From assembly GCA_964488355.1 (NCBI GenBank), contig CAZAUJ010000005.1, positions 62,001-126,000 on the forward strand: a DNA stretch of 64,000 nt, written 5' to 3'. A program made the position numbers and the translations under genes. Below are positions 56,950-64,000 of the stretch, in pieces. Numbering within the stretch: the stretch's first letter is position 1; each line of letters opens with the position of its first letter. This DNA comes from Thermoanaerobaculum sp964488355 (GTDB lineage Bacteria; Acidobacteriota; Thermoanaerobaculia; Thermoanaerobaculales; Thermoanaerobaculaceae). The notes under the pieces were generated by a model. It was not told where the DNA came from. It saw nothing but the letters and a program-made list of their open reading frames with translations, and did not search any database.

Positions 56950-56986
56950 GCCCTGACCGTCTGACGAGCGAAAGGGGTCACAAAAT

Positions 56987-58636
56987 GTGCTGACGCTAGC
57001 GATTCGGTTGCCGAGTGGCCGAGAGGAGGCTCGCAGCTTTCTCCATGGGCCGGTCCTGGTAGGTCGCTCGCCCGAAGCTAACCTTATCCTGCCCGAACCC
57101 TCCATCTCCCGCCGCCACGCCCTGTTTGACCTGGGCCCGGAGGGGTGGTGGGTGGAGGACCTGAGCTCGCGCAACGGCACGTTTGTGGACGGCGAGCGCG
57201 TGCAGGGGAAGAAGCTGCTGCGGGCAGGCCAAAGGCTGCGCCTGGGCCAAGTGGAAATGGTGGTGCGCGAAGGTGGCGCACAGGCGGAGGTGGCCGAGGG
57301 CGGGGCGGCGGAAGCCACCCTGTTGACGCCCGTAAATAAGGTGCTGGAGGGCAGCGGCGTGAAGGGCGGGCCGGTCAGCCCGGACGCGCCCCCCCAGCAG
57401 GTGCACCGGGTGGCTCAGCGCCTCTCCCTGCTTGCCGGCCTGCACGAGCAGCTGGCCTCGCAGGTAAGCGAGGAGGGGCTGCTCACCACCATTTTGGAGC
57501 AGGCCTTTCAGCAGCTGGGCCCAGACCAAGCCGCCATTTTTCTTCAACAAGAAAATGGCCAGTTCATTTGCGCCGCCAGCCGCTGCCAGCAAGACTGCGA
57601 CGAAAAGCTCTTGCTTTCCCGTTCTCTGGTGCGGGAGGTGGTGGAAAAGAAAGCTGCTGCCCTGGTGCTGGATGCCACCACCGACGCCCGCTTTCAGCAA
57701 GCGCAGAGCCTGCGCGCCCTCGGTGTTCGCAGCGTGCTGGCAGTGCCGCTGGTCTGCGAGGAGCAGGTGCTGGGGCTGCTGGTGTGCGCATCGCGCCTGG
57801 TGGTGCGCCGCTTCAGCCAGGAAGACTTGGAGTTCTTGGTGCCGCTGGCGGCGGTGGCGGCCATTCGCCTGCGCAACCTGCGCTTAGCTGCCGATGCGGC
57901 CGAGCGCAGGCGCCTGGAGCAGGAGCTGGCGCTGGCGCGCCGCATCCAAGTGGGTCTTTTCCGCGAGGAAGCACCCACCCTCGATGGCTACCAGGTGCTG
58001 GGGGGCAACGTGCCCAGCCGCGTGGTTTCCGGCGACTTTTACCAGGTGCTGCAGGCACCCTTCGGCTGCATCCTTTTGGTAGCCGACGTCTCCGGCAAAG
58101 GCATGGGTGCGGCCCTGCTCGCTGCTTCGCTGGAGGCTCTTTTTGCTGGGCCCTTAAGTCAAGCCTTGCCCCCAGCGGAGGTTTGTCACAAGGTGTCCAC
58201 GCTCTTTTTCGCCCGCACCGAAGCCAACAAGTTCGCCACGGGTATTTTGGCCTACCTGGAAACGGCTACTGGCTGCCTGAGCTATGCCAACGCCGGCCAC
58301 TGCCCGGGCTTGCTGGTGCGGCCCTCGGGGGAGGTGGTAACCCTCGAACCCACCGGCCCACCCTTGGGTTTGTTTCCCGAACAGCGCTACGGGCAACGCC
58401 AGCGGGCCCTCACCCCCGGCGACCTGGTGCTGCTTTACAGCGACGGCGTGAGCGAGACTGCAAGTCCCGAGGGGGAGGAGTTTGGCGCGCAGCGCTTAGC
58501 CCAGCTGGTGCAGGGCCATCGCCACCGGCCTTTGGAGGAGCTCTTGGAGCTTTTGGAAACCGAGCTGGACCGCTTTTCCCGCACCCCCTTACCGGCGGAT
58601 GACCGCACCCTGGTCTTGCTGCGCCGCTACCGTTGA
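56987..58636 (+). CDS. FHA-GAF-PP2C (SpoIIE-type) protein phosphatase
   Basis: 549 residues. The N-terminal FHA domain (VGRSPEANLILPEPSISRRHALF, then DLSSRNGTFVDG) binds phosphothreonine. A GAF domain covers about 150-300 (LGVRSVLAVPLVCEEQVLGLLVCASR). After a coiled linker (EQELALARRIQVGLF) the C-terminal SpoIIE phosphatase has VVSGDFYQV, DVSGKGMGAALLAASLEALF, LYSDGVSE and ADDRTLVLLRR with the metal-binding acids. It probably reverses Ser/Thr phosphorylation or drives a partner switch. GTG 56987 has AAAGGGG upstream. Confidence 0.92.
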   Translation: MLTLAIRLPSGREEARSFLHGPVLVGRSPEANLILPEPSISRRHALFDLGPEGWWVEDLSSRNGTFVDGERVQGKKLLRAGQRLRLGQVEMVVREGGAQAEVAEGGAAEATLLTPVNKVLEGSGVKGGPVSPDAPPQQVHRVAQRLSLLAGLHEQLASQVSEEGLLTTILEQAFQQLGPDQAAIFLQQENGQFICAASRCQQDCDEKLLLSRSLVREVVEKKAAALVLDATTDARFQQAQSLRALGVRSVLAVPLVCEEQVLGLLVCASRLVVRRFSQEDLEFLVPLAAVAAIRLRNLRLAADAAERRRLEQELALARRIQVGLFREEAPTLDGYQVLGGNVPSRVVSGDFYQVLQAPFGCILLVADVSGKGMGAALLAASLEALFAGPLSQALPPAEVCHKVSTLFFARTEANKFATGILAYLETATGCLSYANAGHCPGLLVRPSGEVVTLEPTGPPLGLFPEQRYGQRQRALTPGDLVLLYSDGVSETASPEGEEFGAQRLAQLVQGHRHRPLEELLELLETELDRFSRTPLPADDRTLVLLRRYR

Positions 58637-58658
58637 TCGCCCGCTGGTGCTTTCGCCT

Positions 58659-60100
58659 TCACGGCTCCAAACTCAAGACCAGCCCGCCGGCTGCCAGCTG
58701 ACCCCAAACGCAGCCGCTGCCCTGCCAGGCGGTCCCTGCCCACTCGATCTGGGTGCACCAGCCGTAGCGCCCCGGGGCCAGGCGGGGGACCCGCAGCCGC
58801 ACCAGCTCCCCCCGGTCCTCCGGCTCCTCCCCCTGCGCCCTTGCCCACTGCTCCAAAGCAGCGATGCTTTCCAAGATCCCCTCGCTAACCACCGCCAGCC
58901 TCGGCATCGCCTTTCTGGCAAAGCCCAACAGCAGCGTGCCACCCTGCTCATCCACCGGCAGCACCACCTCCTGCTCCGGCCAGGAGGCAAAGCTAAACCA
59001 GCGGCGGGCAAAGCCCGGCGCTTCCACCGCGAGCGCCAAGGCGGGCAGCTGGGGCAGGGCCAGCTCGAAGCGCCCCTCCGCCTCGCTGGTGAACTCGCTC
59101 AGGGAAGAGGAGTTCTGGGGCAGCGGCACCACAAAAAGGCGCGCACCGGCCACACCCAGGCCGGTGCCAGCGCGCACCACCCGACCCTGGTGGTGACTCA
59201 GGGCCCTAAGGCGAGGAGCAGCTCCGGTGGCCTTTGTCCCTCGGCCATGGGCACCAGCAGCCGCTCGGAGGCCGCTCGAGCGTTTCCCGCGTAAACCCGC
59301 CAATTTCCCGGGTCCAGGCCCCTAACCACAACCTCGCTTTGCCCGCGCAACAGCAACTGGCTTAGGGGATGCTGGGGGTGCTTCATATTGAGGATGGCAA
59401 AGGCAGGGGCCTGCCCCTCGGGGGTAACCACCTTGCCGCGCAGCTCCGTGGGGGGAAACTGCAGCTCCAGGAAGGCCTCTTTCTTTTGTTTCGACGCCCT
59501 CACCTCCACCGTCAGGTTGCGGATAAGGCCTCCTCCTCGGACCGTTACCGGCCACGGCCCCTCCCCAGGTAGGGTAAAGGTGCAGGGGCGCTTCCCCCAG
59601 CTCCTCCTTGCCCCCGGAGGCCGTTTCATTCTTGCTCCCCCTCACCAGCACCACGTCCCTGCCCGGCAGGATGTCAGGGACCTCCGCCCGACCGGCCTCA
59701 TCCGCCTGCCCCTGGGCGACTCCCTCGCCCACCGCCCGCGCGGGGTCGTGCTGCAGCACCGTCACCTGCCAGGGCTTTCCTTCCTCATCCCGTGGGGGCG
59801 AGAGAAAAATTACTGCCGTCACCGGCGCGATGAGCTCCAAAGGCCTGGGCAGGTGGGTTCCCTGGCCCTCCTGCACCAGCACCATTGGGGGCAGGTGCCC
59901 GCCGGTGGCTGCAGGGTGCCCACAAGCCGCGCCACCGGTACCATGAGGCAGGAAAGGTGCTCCCGGCCCTGCACCAACAGGGTTTTATGGTAGGGCCAGT
60001 AGCCGGGGGCTTGGCAGGAAAGCTCCCAGCTTCCCGGTGCCAGGGTCACCCAGCTGCCGGTGGCCACCACCAACTGAGGGGCAAGGAAAAATCCGAGCAT
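58659..60100 (-). pseudogene. Carboxypeptidase-regulatory-like/PEGA-type beta-repeat protein, three frameshifts
   Basis: Four overlapping minus-strand frames read as one protein: 59819-60100 (ATGSWVTLAPGSWELSCQAPGYW), 59322-59885 (LELIAPVTAVIFLSPP, EVPDILPGRDVVLVRG), 59198-59629 (TELRGKVVTPEGQAPAFAILN) and 58659-59303 (QGRVVRAGTGLGVAGARLF, EGRFELALPQLPALALAVEAPGF). Recurrent G-x-V-x-G-x-P/V-A-A-x-V blocks are typical of carboxypeptidase-regulatory-like domains in exported proteins. The breaks fall near short G/C runs (for example the five-G run 59887-59891). SD-like AAAGAGG precedes ATG 60100. Either a decayed gene or sequence error. Confidence 0.65.
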
Positions 60101-60446
60101 GGCGGCCTCTTTATGCCATTGATTACCTTACGAGAGGTTTGGACTTTTAACAATGCATTGCGGTTTTCACTTGTTCCTTGACAAAAATGCAGCTCTAGAA
60201 TCCCGTACCACAAGGGACACAAACCTCCACTTATCGTAAAAAATCGCCCCTCCAGCGCTTTTGAGCTGCTCATCTCCACTATTCGAACCCGCGTGAACGC
60301 AAAGGTTTTTTCCGCGTGCTCCGCCTCTCGTCTCCCCCCTCCCGGGCGCGGGTCGGTTTTCGTGCCCAAGGGTAAAAAAACCGGCCGTCAACCCCCCTGG
60401 CCGGTTGGTGCGATGTAAGCTTGGGATCTCTCACGCGTGCAGGCCC
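60101..60446. other. AT-richer intergenic stretch
   Basis: No gene seen. Visibly richer in A/T than its surroundings around 60115-60250. It holds the upstream region of the broken carboxypeptidase-regulatory-like gene and the terminator of the RlmI-like gene. A TTGACA at 60178 has no partner at usable spacing. Confidence 0.5.
60374..60406 (-). terminator. Intrinsic terminator after the RlmI-like gene
   Basis: On the minus strand AACCGGCC, a 12-base loop, GGCCGGTT, then a run of T giving T7 in all. It stands about 40 bases past the methyltransferase stop. Confidence 0.8.
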
Positions 60447-61616
60447 TCAGGAGACGGCACACCAGAGGACCTTCAGGTGCCGGGCCTCGGGGCACACCAA
60501 CGCCACCGGATGGTCGGGGCCTGCCCCTCGCCGCTCCAGCACCGTCACGTCCCGCCCCGCATCCAAGGCAGCAGCACGCAGCGCGCCCTCCAACTGCTCC
60601 CAGCTCACCCGTGCGGAACAGGAGCAGGTGAGCAGATAGCCTCCTTGTCGCACCAACTTGAGGGCGTAAAGGTTGATGTCCCGATAGCCAGCCAGCCCCC
60701 GCTCCTGCCCTCCCGGCGCTTTGACAAAGGCCGGGGGGTCCACCACCACCCAGTCGAACTTCCCTCCCCGCTGCGCCAGCTGACGCACCCAGTGGAAGGC
60801 ATCGCCTTCCAGCAGCTCGCTAGCCACCCAACAGAGACGGTTAGCCTGGTAGGTGCGCTGCAGGAGTGCCAGGGCCTGTTTGGAGCTTTCCACGTTCACC
60901 ACCGAGCGTGCCCCTCCCGCCAGAGCGGCGACGGCAAAACCGCCACTGTACGCAAAGAGGTTGAGGACGCGCGTGCCCCGCGCGTGGCGATGGACCAGCA
61001 GGCGGTTGTCCCGCTGATCCAGGAACAGACCGGTTTTTTGCCCCCTGGCCAGATCGGCCAGCAGGACCCATCCGTGCTCCCGCACGACCAGCGGCTCGGT
61101 GGGCAGCTCACCACGCAGCACCTCCACCTTTTCTTGGTAGGACCGGCGGCAGAGCACACCCTTGGCCTGGGCCAGCTGGCCGGCCTGCTGCACCAGCACG
61201 GGCAGGTAAGCTTCCCAGGCCGGCTCGTACAGCTCCCACACCACCCAGGAGCCGTAAACGTCGGCCACTAGGCCCGGCAGAAAGTCGCCTTCGGCGTTGA
61301 CCCAACGAAAGGCCTCCGCCTGCGCTCGCACCAGCTGCCGCAGCTGCCAAGCCCGCCGCAGCCTGGCCCGCAGTACCGCCGCGTTCCAGGGCTCCTCACC
61401 GAAGGCCACCATGCGCAACGCCAGCGACCCGGAGGAGCTGCTGAGGAGCGCGGTGCCTAGCACCTCGCCTGAGGCGGCGCGGACCGTCACCGGTCCAAGC
61501 CCTTTCGGCAGCTCACTGGCCAGCGCGCCGCGGTAAACCCAAGGATGACGCCGCCTTACCGAGGCTTCTCGTCCTTCCCTGAGGCGTACCTGGCCTACCG
61601 GAGCAAAAGCATCCAT
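60447..61616 (-). CDS. RlmI/RlmK-like rRNA (cytosine-C5) methyltransferase
   Basis: 389 residues. An N-terminal PUA-type RNA-binding domain (RRRHPWVYRGALASELP) is followed by a Rossmann methyltransferase: TGLFLDQRDNR, VLNLFAYSGGFAVAALAGGA, VVVDPPAFVK and LLTCSCSA. In E. coli RlmI this architecture modifies 23S rRNA C1962. The ATG lies one base after the stop of the ATP-grasp gene, so it is the last gene of a four-gene signalling/modification operon. Confidence 0.9.
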   Translation of the reverse strand: MDAFAPVGQVRLREGREASVRRRHPWVYRGALASELPKGLGPVTVRAASGEVLGTALLSSSSGSLALRMVAFGEEPWNAAVLRARLRRAWQLRQLVRAQAEAFRWVNAEGDFLPGLVADVYGSWVVWELYEPAWEAYLPVLVQQAGQLAQAKGVLCRRSYQEKVEVLRGELPTEPLVVREHGWVLLADLARGQKTGLFLDQRDNRLLVHRHARGTRVLNLFAYSGGFAVAALAGGARSVVNVESSKQALALLQRTYQANRLCWVASELLEGDAFHWVRQLAQRGGKFDWVVVDPPAFVKAPGGQERGLAGYRDINLYALKLVRQGGYLLTCSCSARVSWEQLEGALRAAALDAGRDVTVLERRGAGPDHPVALVCPEARHLKVLWCAVS

Positions 61617-61617
61617 G

Positions 61618-62499
61618 CTAGAGCTCGTGCAATGCTCGCCAGGCCAAAGCGCGCACCAAGCGAGCCGCCACTGGGATTCCCGTGGCCTGGGAGAAGTGCT
61701 TCCAACCTGGGGTTGGGTTTACCTCCCCCACCACCAGCCGGTCCCCGTCGGGCCAAAGGTCCACGCCACAAAAGGCCAGGCCGCAAGCCTGCGCAGCAGC
61801 CACCGCCAGCATCTCCAGCTGCGGTGTCACCTCCACCGCCTCCACCCACGCGCCGCGGGCGGCGTTGCTGCGGAACTCTCCCTCCCGTGCGCGATGGCGG
61901 GTGGCACCGAGAACCTGGCCTTCCAGCACCAAGAGGCGAAAGCTCTCACCCCCCGGCGGGCAGAAGCGCTGGATCACCACCTCTTCCCCTACCCGCCAAA
62001 GGGCATCCAGGACCGCTTCCAGCTCGGCGAGGCTGGCACAGCGGATGACCCCCACCCCCTGGCGCGAGCGGCGGCTTTTCACCACCACCGGAAAGCCCAT
62101 GCCCTCGGCCGCGTGCGCCAGGGCTTGCGGGTCGCTGCCCGCGCAGGTGGGCACGTAAGGTAACCCGGCTTGAGCCAGCGCCTGCGTGGTGGACCAGTGG
62201 TCGCGGGCCAGGCGTATGGCACCAGGGCGGTTGAGGGGACGAAAACCCAGTTGCTCCAAAGTGCCCACCAGGGCCAAGGTGGACTCGGGTCGGTAGTTGC
62301 CAACCCTGGGGAGAAAAACTCCTGCCTCGGAAGCAGACAGGGGATTTCCAGCTAAGTAAACAGCAGGGGGTTGGCAGGCCACCATGCCGTTCGCGTCCCA
62401 AACCCACACCTCCACCCCCTGTTCTCTTCCTGCCACCACCAGCTCTTGGTAAAGGGGAAGCTTGGGTGTGGCCGTAAGCACCGCCACCCGCACCGCCAC
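61618..62499 (-). CDS. RimK-like ATP-grasp ligase
   Basis: 293 residues with the RimK/LysX pattern. An N-terminal Rossmann-like part (VAVLTATPKLPLYQELV), then ATP-grasp motifs FPVVVKSRRSRQGVGVI, EEVVIQRF, SFRLLVLEGQVLGATRHRA, FRSNAARGAWVEA, and metal-binding GVDLWPDGDRLVVGEVNPTPGW. Relatives ligate glutamate or other amino acids to a carboxylate (ribosomal S6, lysine carrier protein, F420); the substrate here is unknown. GTG start is immediately after the response-regulator stop. Confidence 0.87.
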   Translation of the reverse strand: MAVRVAVLTATPKLPLYQELVVAGREQGVEVWVWDANGMVACQPPAVYLAGNPLSASEAGVFLPRVGNYRPESTLALVGTLEQLGFRPLNRPGAIRLARDHWSTTQALAQAGLPYVPTCAGSDPQALAHAAEGMGFPVVVKSRRSRQGVGVIRCASLAELEAVLDALWRVGEEVVIQRFCPPGGESFRLLVLEGQVLGATRHRAREGEFRSNAARGAWVEAVEVTPQLEMLAVAAAQACGLAFCGVDLWPDGDRLVVGEVNPTPGWKHFSQATGIPVAARLVRALAWRALHEL

Positions 62500-62865
62500 T
62501 CACCCCTCCACCAGTTGCCGCAGGAGGGAAAGCAGGGTTTCCTCCTCAAAGGGCTTGGCCACGTAGGCATCGGCACCGGATGCCAGCGCCCGTGCCTTGT
62601 CCGCCGCTTGGCCCATGGCCGTGAGCATGACCACCTTCACCGCGGCCGTGGCGGGATCGGATTTGATGGCATGGCAGACCTGGTATCCATCCAGCTTGGG
62701 CATCATGACGTCCAACAGCACCACCTGCGGCCGCAGCTCCCGCACCCGCATCAGGGCCTCTTCCCCATCCTTGGCCACCGCCACGGAAAGCCCCTCCATT
62801 TCCAACATGAAGGAGAGGGTTTCACGGATAGCCGGCTCGTCGTCCACCACCAGCACCTGGGGCAT
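62500..62865 (-). CDS. Single-domain response regulator
   Basis: 121 residues, receiver domain only: acidic pair Asp8/Asp9, phospho-acceptor Asp52 in LLDVMMPKLDG, Thr in MLTAMG and Lys in VAKPF. With no output domain it must act by protein contact. ATG directly follows the stop of the histidine kinase gene, which is its likely partner. Confidence 0.93.
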   Translation of the reverse strand: MPQVLVVDDEPAIRETLSFMLEMEGLSVAVAKDGEEALMRVRELRPQVVLLDVMMPKLDGYQVCHAIKSDPATAAVKVVMLTAMGQAADKARALASGADAYVAKPFEEETLLSLLRQLVEG

Positions 62866-64000
62866 TTAGCTGCTCTCCACCCGCAAGGCCACCACCGTAC
62901 CCTCGCCCGGTTGCGAGCGGATTTCCAGCTCGCCCCCGTGCAGCTCTGCCACCTTCTTGGCCACCGCCAAGCCCAAGCCCAGCCCTTTCGGTTTTTCCGT
63001 CAACAGCGAGCCACCCTGATAGAAAGGCTCGGTGACGTGCGGCAGCTCCTCCCCCGGAATGCCCACACCCGTGTCTTCCACCCGGAACTCCACCAAGGCC
63101 TTGCCGCCCTTGCGAACAGGTACCACGGTCACGGTGATTGAGCCCTGAGGCTTGTTGAACACCGCAGCGTTCTTGATGAGGGCGGTGAGAGCCGCTTCCA
63201 GCGCCTTGGGTTGACAAGGTAGCGGGCCCAAGCCCGCGGCCACCTTGACCGCCAGCTTGATTTGCCGCTCAGCCAGCTCTCCCCTGACCGGTGCCAGGGC
63301 TTGGCGCAACAGCTCGGTCACCTGCACCGGGGTTTTGGCCTCGCCTTCCTCCGGCACGCCCAAGGCCGCCGCCTGCAAGGCCGAAGCAATGAGCTCGGTC
63401 AAGCGAGCCGACTCCTGCACCACGATGTCCACAAAACTCTGCACCTTTTCCTTGGGTATCTGCTCCCAGCGACTGAGGATGCGCCCAGCGGTTTGCAGCG
63501 CTGTGACCGGCGTGTTGAGCTCGTGAGCCACCCGGCGCAAAAGCTCACCCTTGAGGGTATCCAGCTCCGACAGCTTGGCGTAGGCGGCTTGCAGGTCGCG
63601 GTTGGCGGTGGAAAGCTCCTGCGCCAACGCCTCAGCTTTGGCCAGCGCCTGCTGCAGCTCCGCGGTGCGGGCAGCCACCAAGCCCTCCAGATTGCGGTTG
63701 AGTTGCTCCAGGGCATGCCAGGCTCGGGCATTGGCAAGGGCCACCGAGCCCACTGCCCCCATAATGGCGGCCAGCTCCAACTCCTCCTCGCCGAACGCCT
63801 CGCGGCCGTGCTCGCCGTAAGCGACCACCAAGCCCAGCGCTCGCTCCTGCGCCCAAAGGGGAACCGCCAGCACCTGGGAAAAACCCAGCCCGAACGCCTC
63901 CTCCAACCACGCTTCGCTGGCCTTACCCTGGGTTAGCTCGTTTAGGTTGACGGTAAAAACTTGCCCCGTCTCTAACAAGACCTGGGCGGGCAGCTGGCCG
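62866..64000 (-). CDS. GAF-domain sensor histidine kinase (5' end outside window)
   Basis: The frame is open to the window edge, so the N-terminus is missing. Visible part: end of a GAF domain (VLAVPLWAQERALGLVVAYGE), a long coiled coil, the H-box LLRRVAHELNTPVTAL with the phospho-acceptor His, and ATPase motifs LTALIKNAAVFNK, EDTGVGIPGEEL and GLGLGLAVAKKVAELHGG. No membrane helix appears in the visible part, so a cytoplasmic signal is likely. Followed directly by its response regulator. Confidence 0.92.
   Translation of the reverse strand, partial: GQLPAQVLLETGQVFTVNLNELTQGKASEAWLEEAFGLGFSQVLAVPLWAQERALGLVVAYGEHGREAFGEEELELAAIMGAVGSVALANARAWHALEQLNRNLEGLVAARTAELQQALAKAEALAQELSTANRDLQAAYAKLSELDTLKGELLRRVAHELNTPVTALQTAGRILSRWEQIPKEKVQSFVDIVVQESARLTELIASALQAAALGVPEEGEAKTPVQVTELLRQALAPVRGELAERQIKLAVKVAAGLGPLPCQPKALEAALTALIKNAAVFNKPQGSITVTVVPVRKGGKALVEFRVEDTGVGIPGEELPHVTEPFYQGGSLLTEKPKGLGLGLAVAKKVAELHGGELEIRSQPGEGTVVALRVESS

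Noticed and set aside
60178..60201. TTGACA and TAGAAT as a plus-strand promoter
   Set aside because: Spacer is only 12 bases and no plus-strand gene follows.

Overview
This is a GC-rich (about two-thirds GC by eye) chromosomal window with tightly packed genes, many GTG starts and many 1-4 base start/stop overlaps. It holds mostly core genes (argS, murB, acpS, mdh, rimP-nusA-infB-rbfA-truB-rpsO-pnp, nth), a mycobacterial-style fused 2-oxoglutarate decarboxylase/succinyltransferase (Kgd), a type IV pilus minor-pilin/PilY1 operon, two DUF2298 membrane proteins and an S46 dipeptidyl-peptidase. My best guess is an acidobacterium, possibly near Thermoanaerobaculum. That is inference from gene content; no rRNA gene is present to test it. 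I found no tRNA, rRNA, CRISPR array, phage or insertion sequence.

Layout. 1-6893: a Wsp-like chemosensory operon (receptor, CheA-REC, CheB, REC-GAF-diguanylate cyclase, CheR-TPR) expected to control cyclic di-GMP. 6932-9460: Ser/Thr kinase with TPRs. 9442-12088: small unknowns, acpS, a ferredoxin-NADP reductase and a LipM-like lipoyl-transfer enzyme. 12162-15722: kgd. 15709-17761: a hybrid histidine kinase with a damaged N-terminal coding region. 17990-20981: murB, a small unknown gene, a DUF4214 protein and a UbiA-family prenyltransferase. 21145-27403: sigma-54-type promoter, four prepilin-like genes, pilY1 and a strong terminator. 27427-33014: two DUF2298 membrane proteins, one fused to a GT-C-like domain. 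33111-38939: argS, double-CDGSH protein, TGS GTPase, sodium/solute symporter, nth. 38964-39905: mdh. 39906-40609: a non-coding stretch with two degraded palindromic repeats and the rimP leader. 40610-50417: the translation/RNA-processing operon. 50515-56949: S46 peptidase, a frameshifted HEPN gene, FmdB-like zinc ribbon, Tat-type Ntn asparaginase, lipoprotein amidohydrolase and lipoprotein-like PIMT. 56987-58636: FHA-GAF-PP2C phosphatase. 58659-60100: a frameshifted carboxypeptidase-regulatory-like gene. 60447-64000: RlmI-like methyltransferase, RimK-like ATP-grasp enzyme, response regulator and a histidine kinase cut by the window edge.

Shared themes. Several promoters have a TANAAT-type -10 box exactly 6 (once 7) bases before the start codon, which predicts leaderless mRNAs; other operons use normal Shine-Dalgarno leaders. 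The rimP operon leader contains a promoter followed by an intrinsic-terminator-like hairpin nested inside a longer pairing that abuts the ribosome-binding site, suggesting attenuation. Three non-essential genes carry frameshifts, several of them at short G/C or A/T runs, so they are either decaying genes or sequencing errors.
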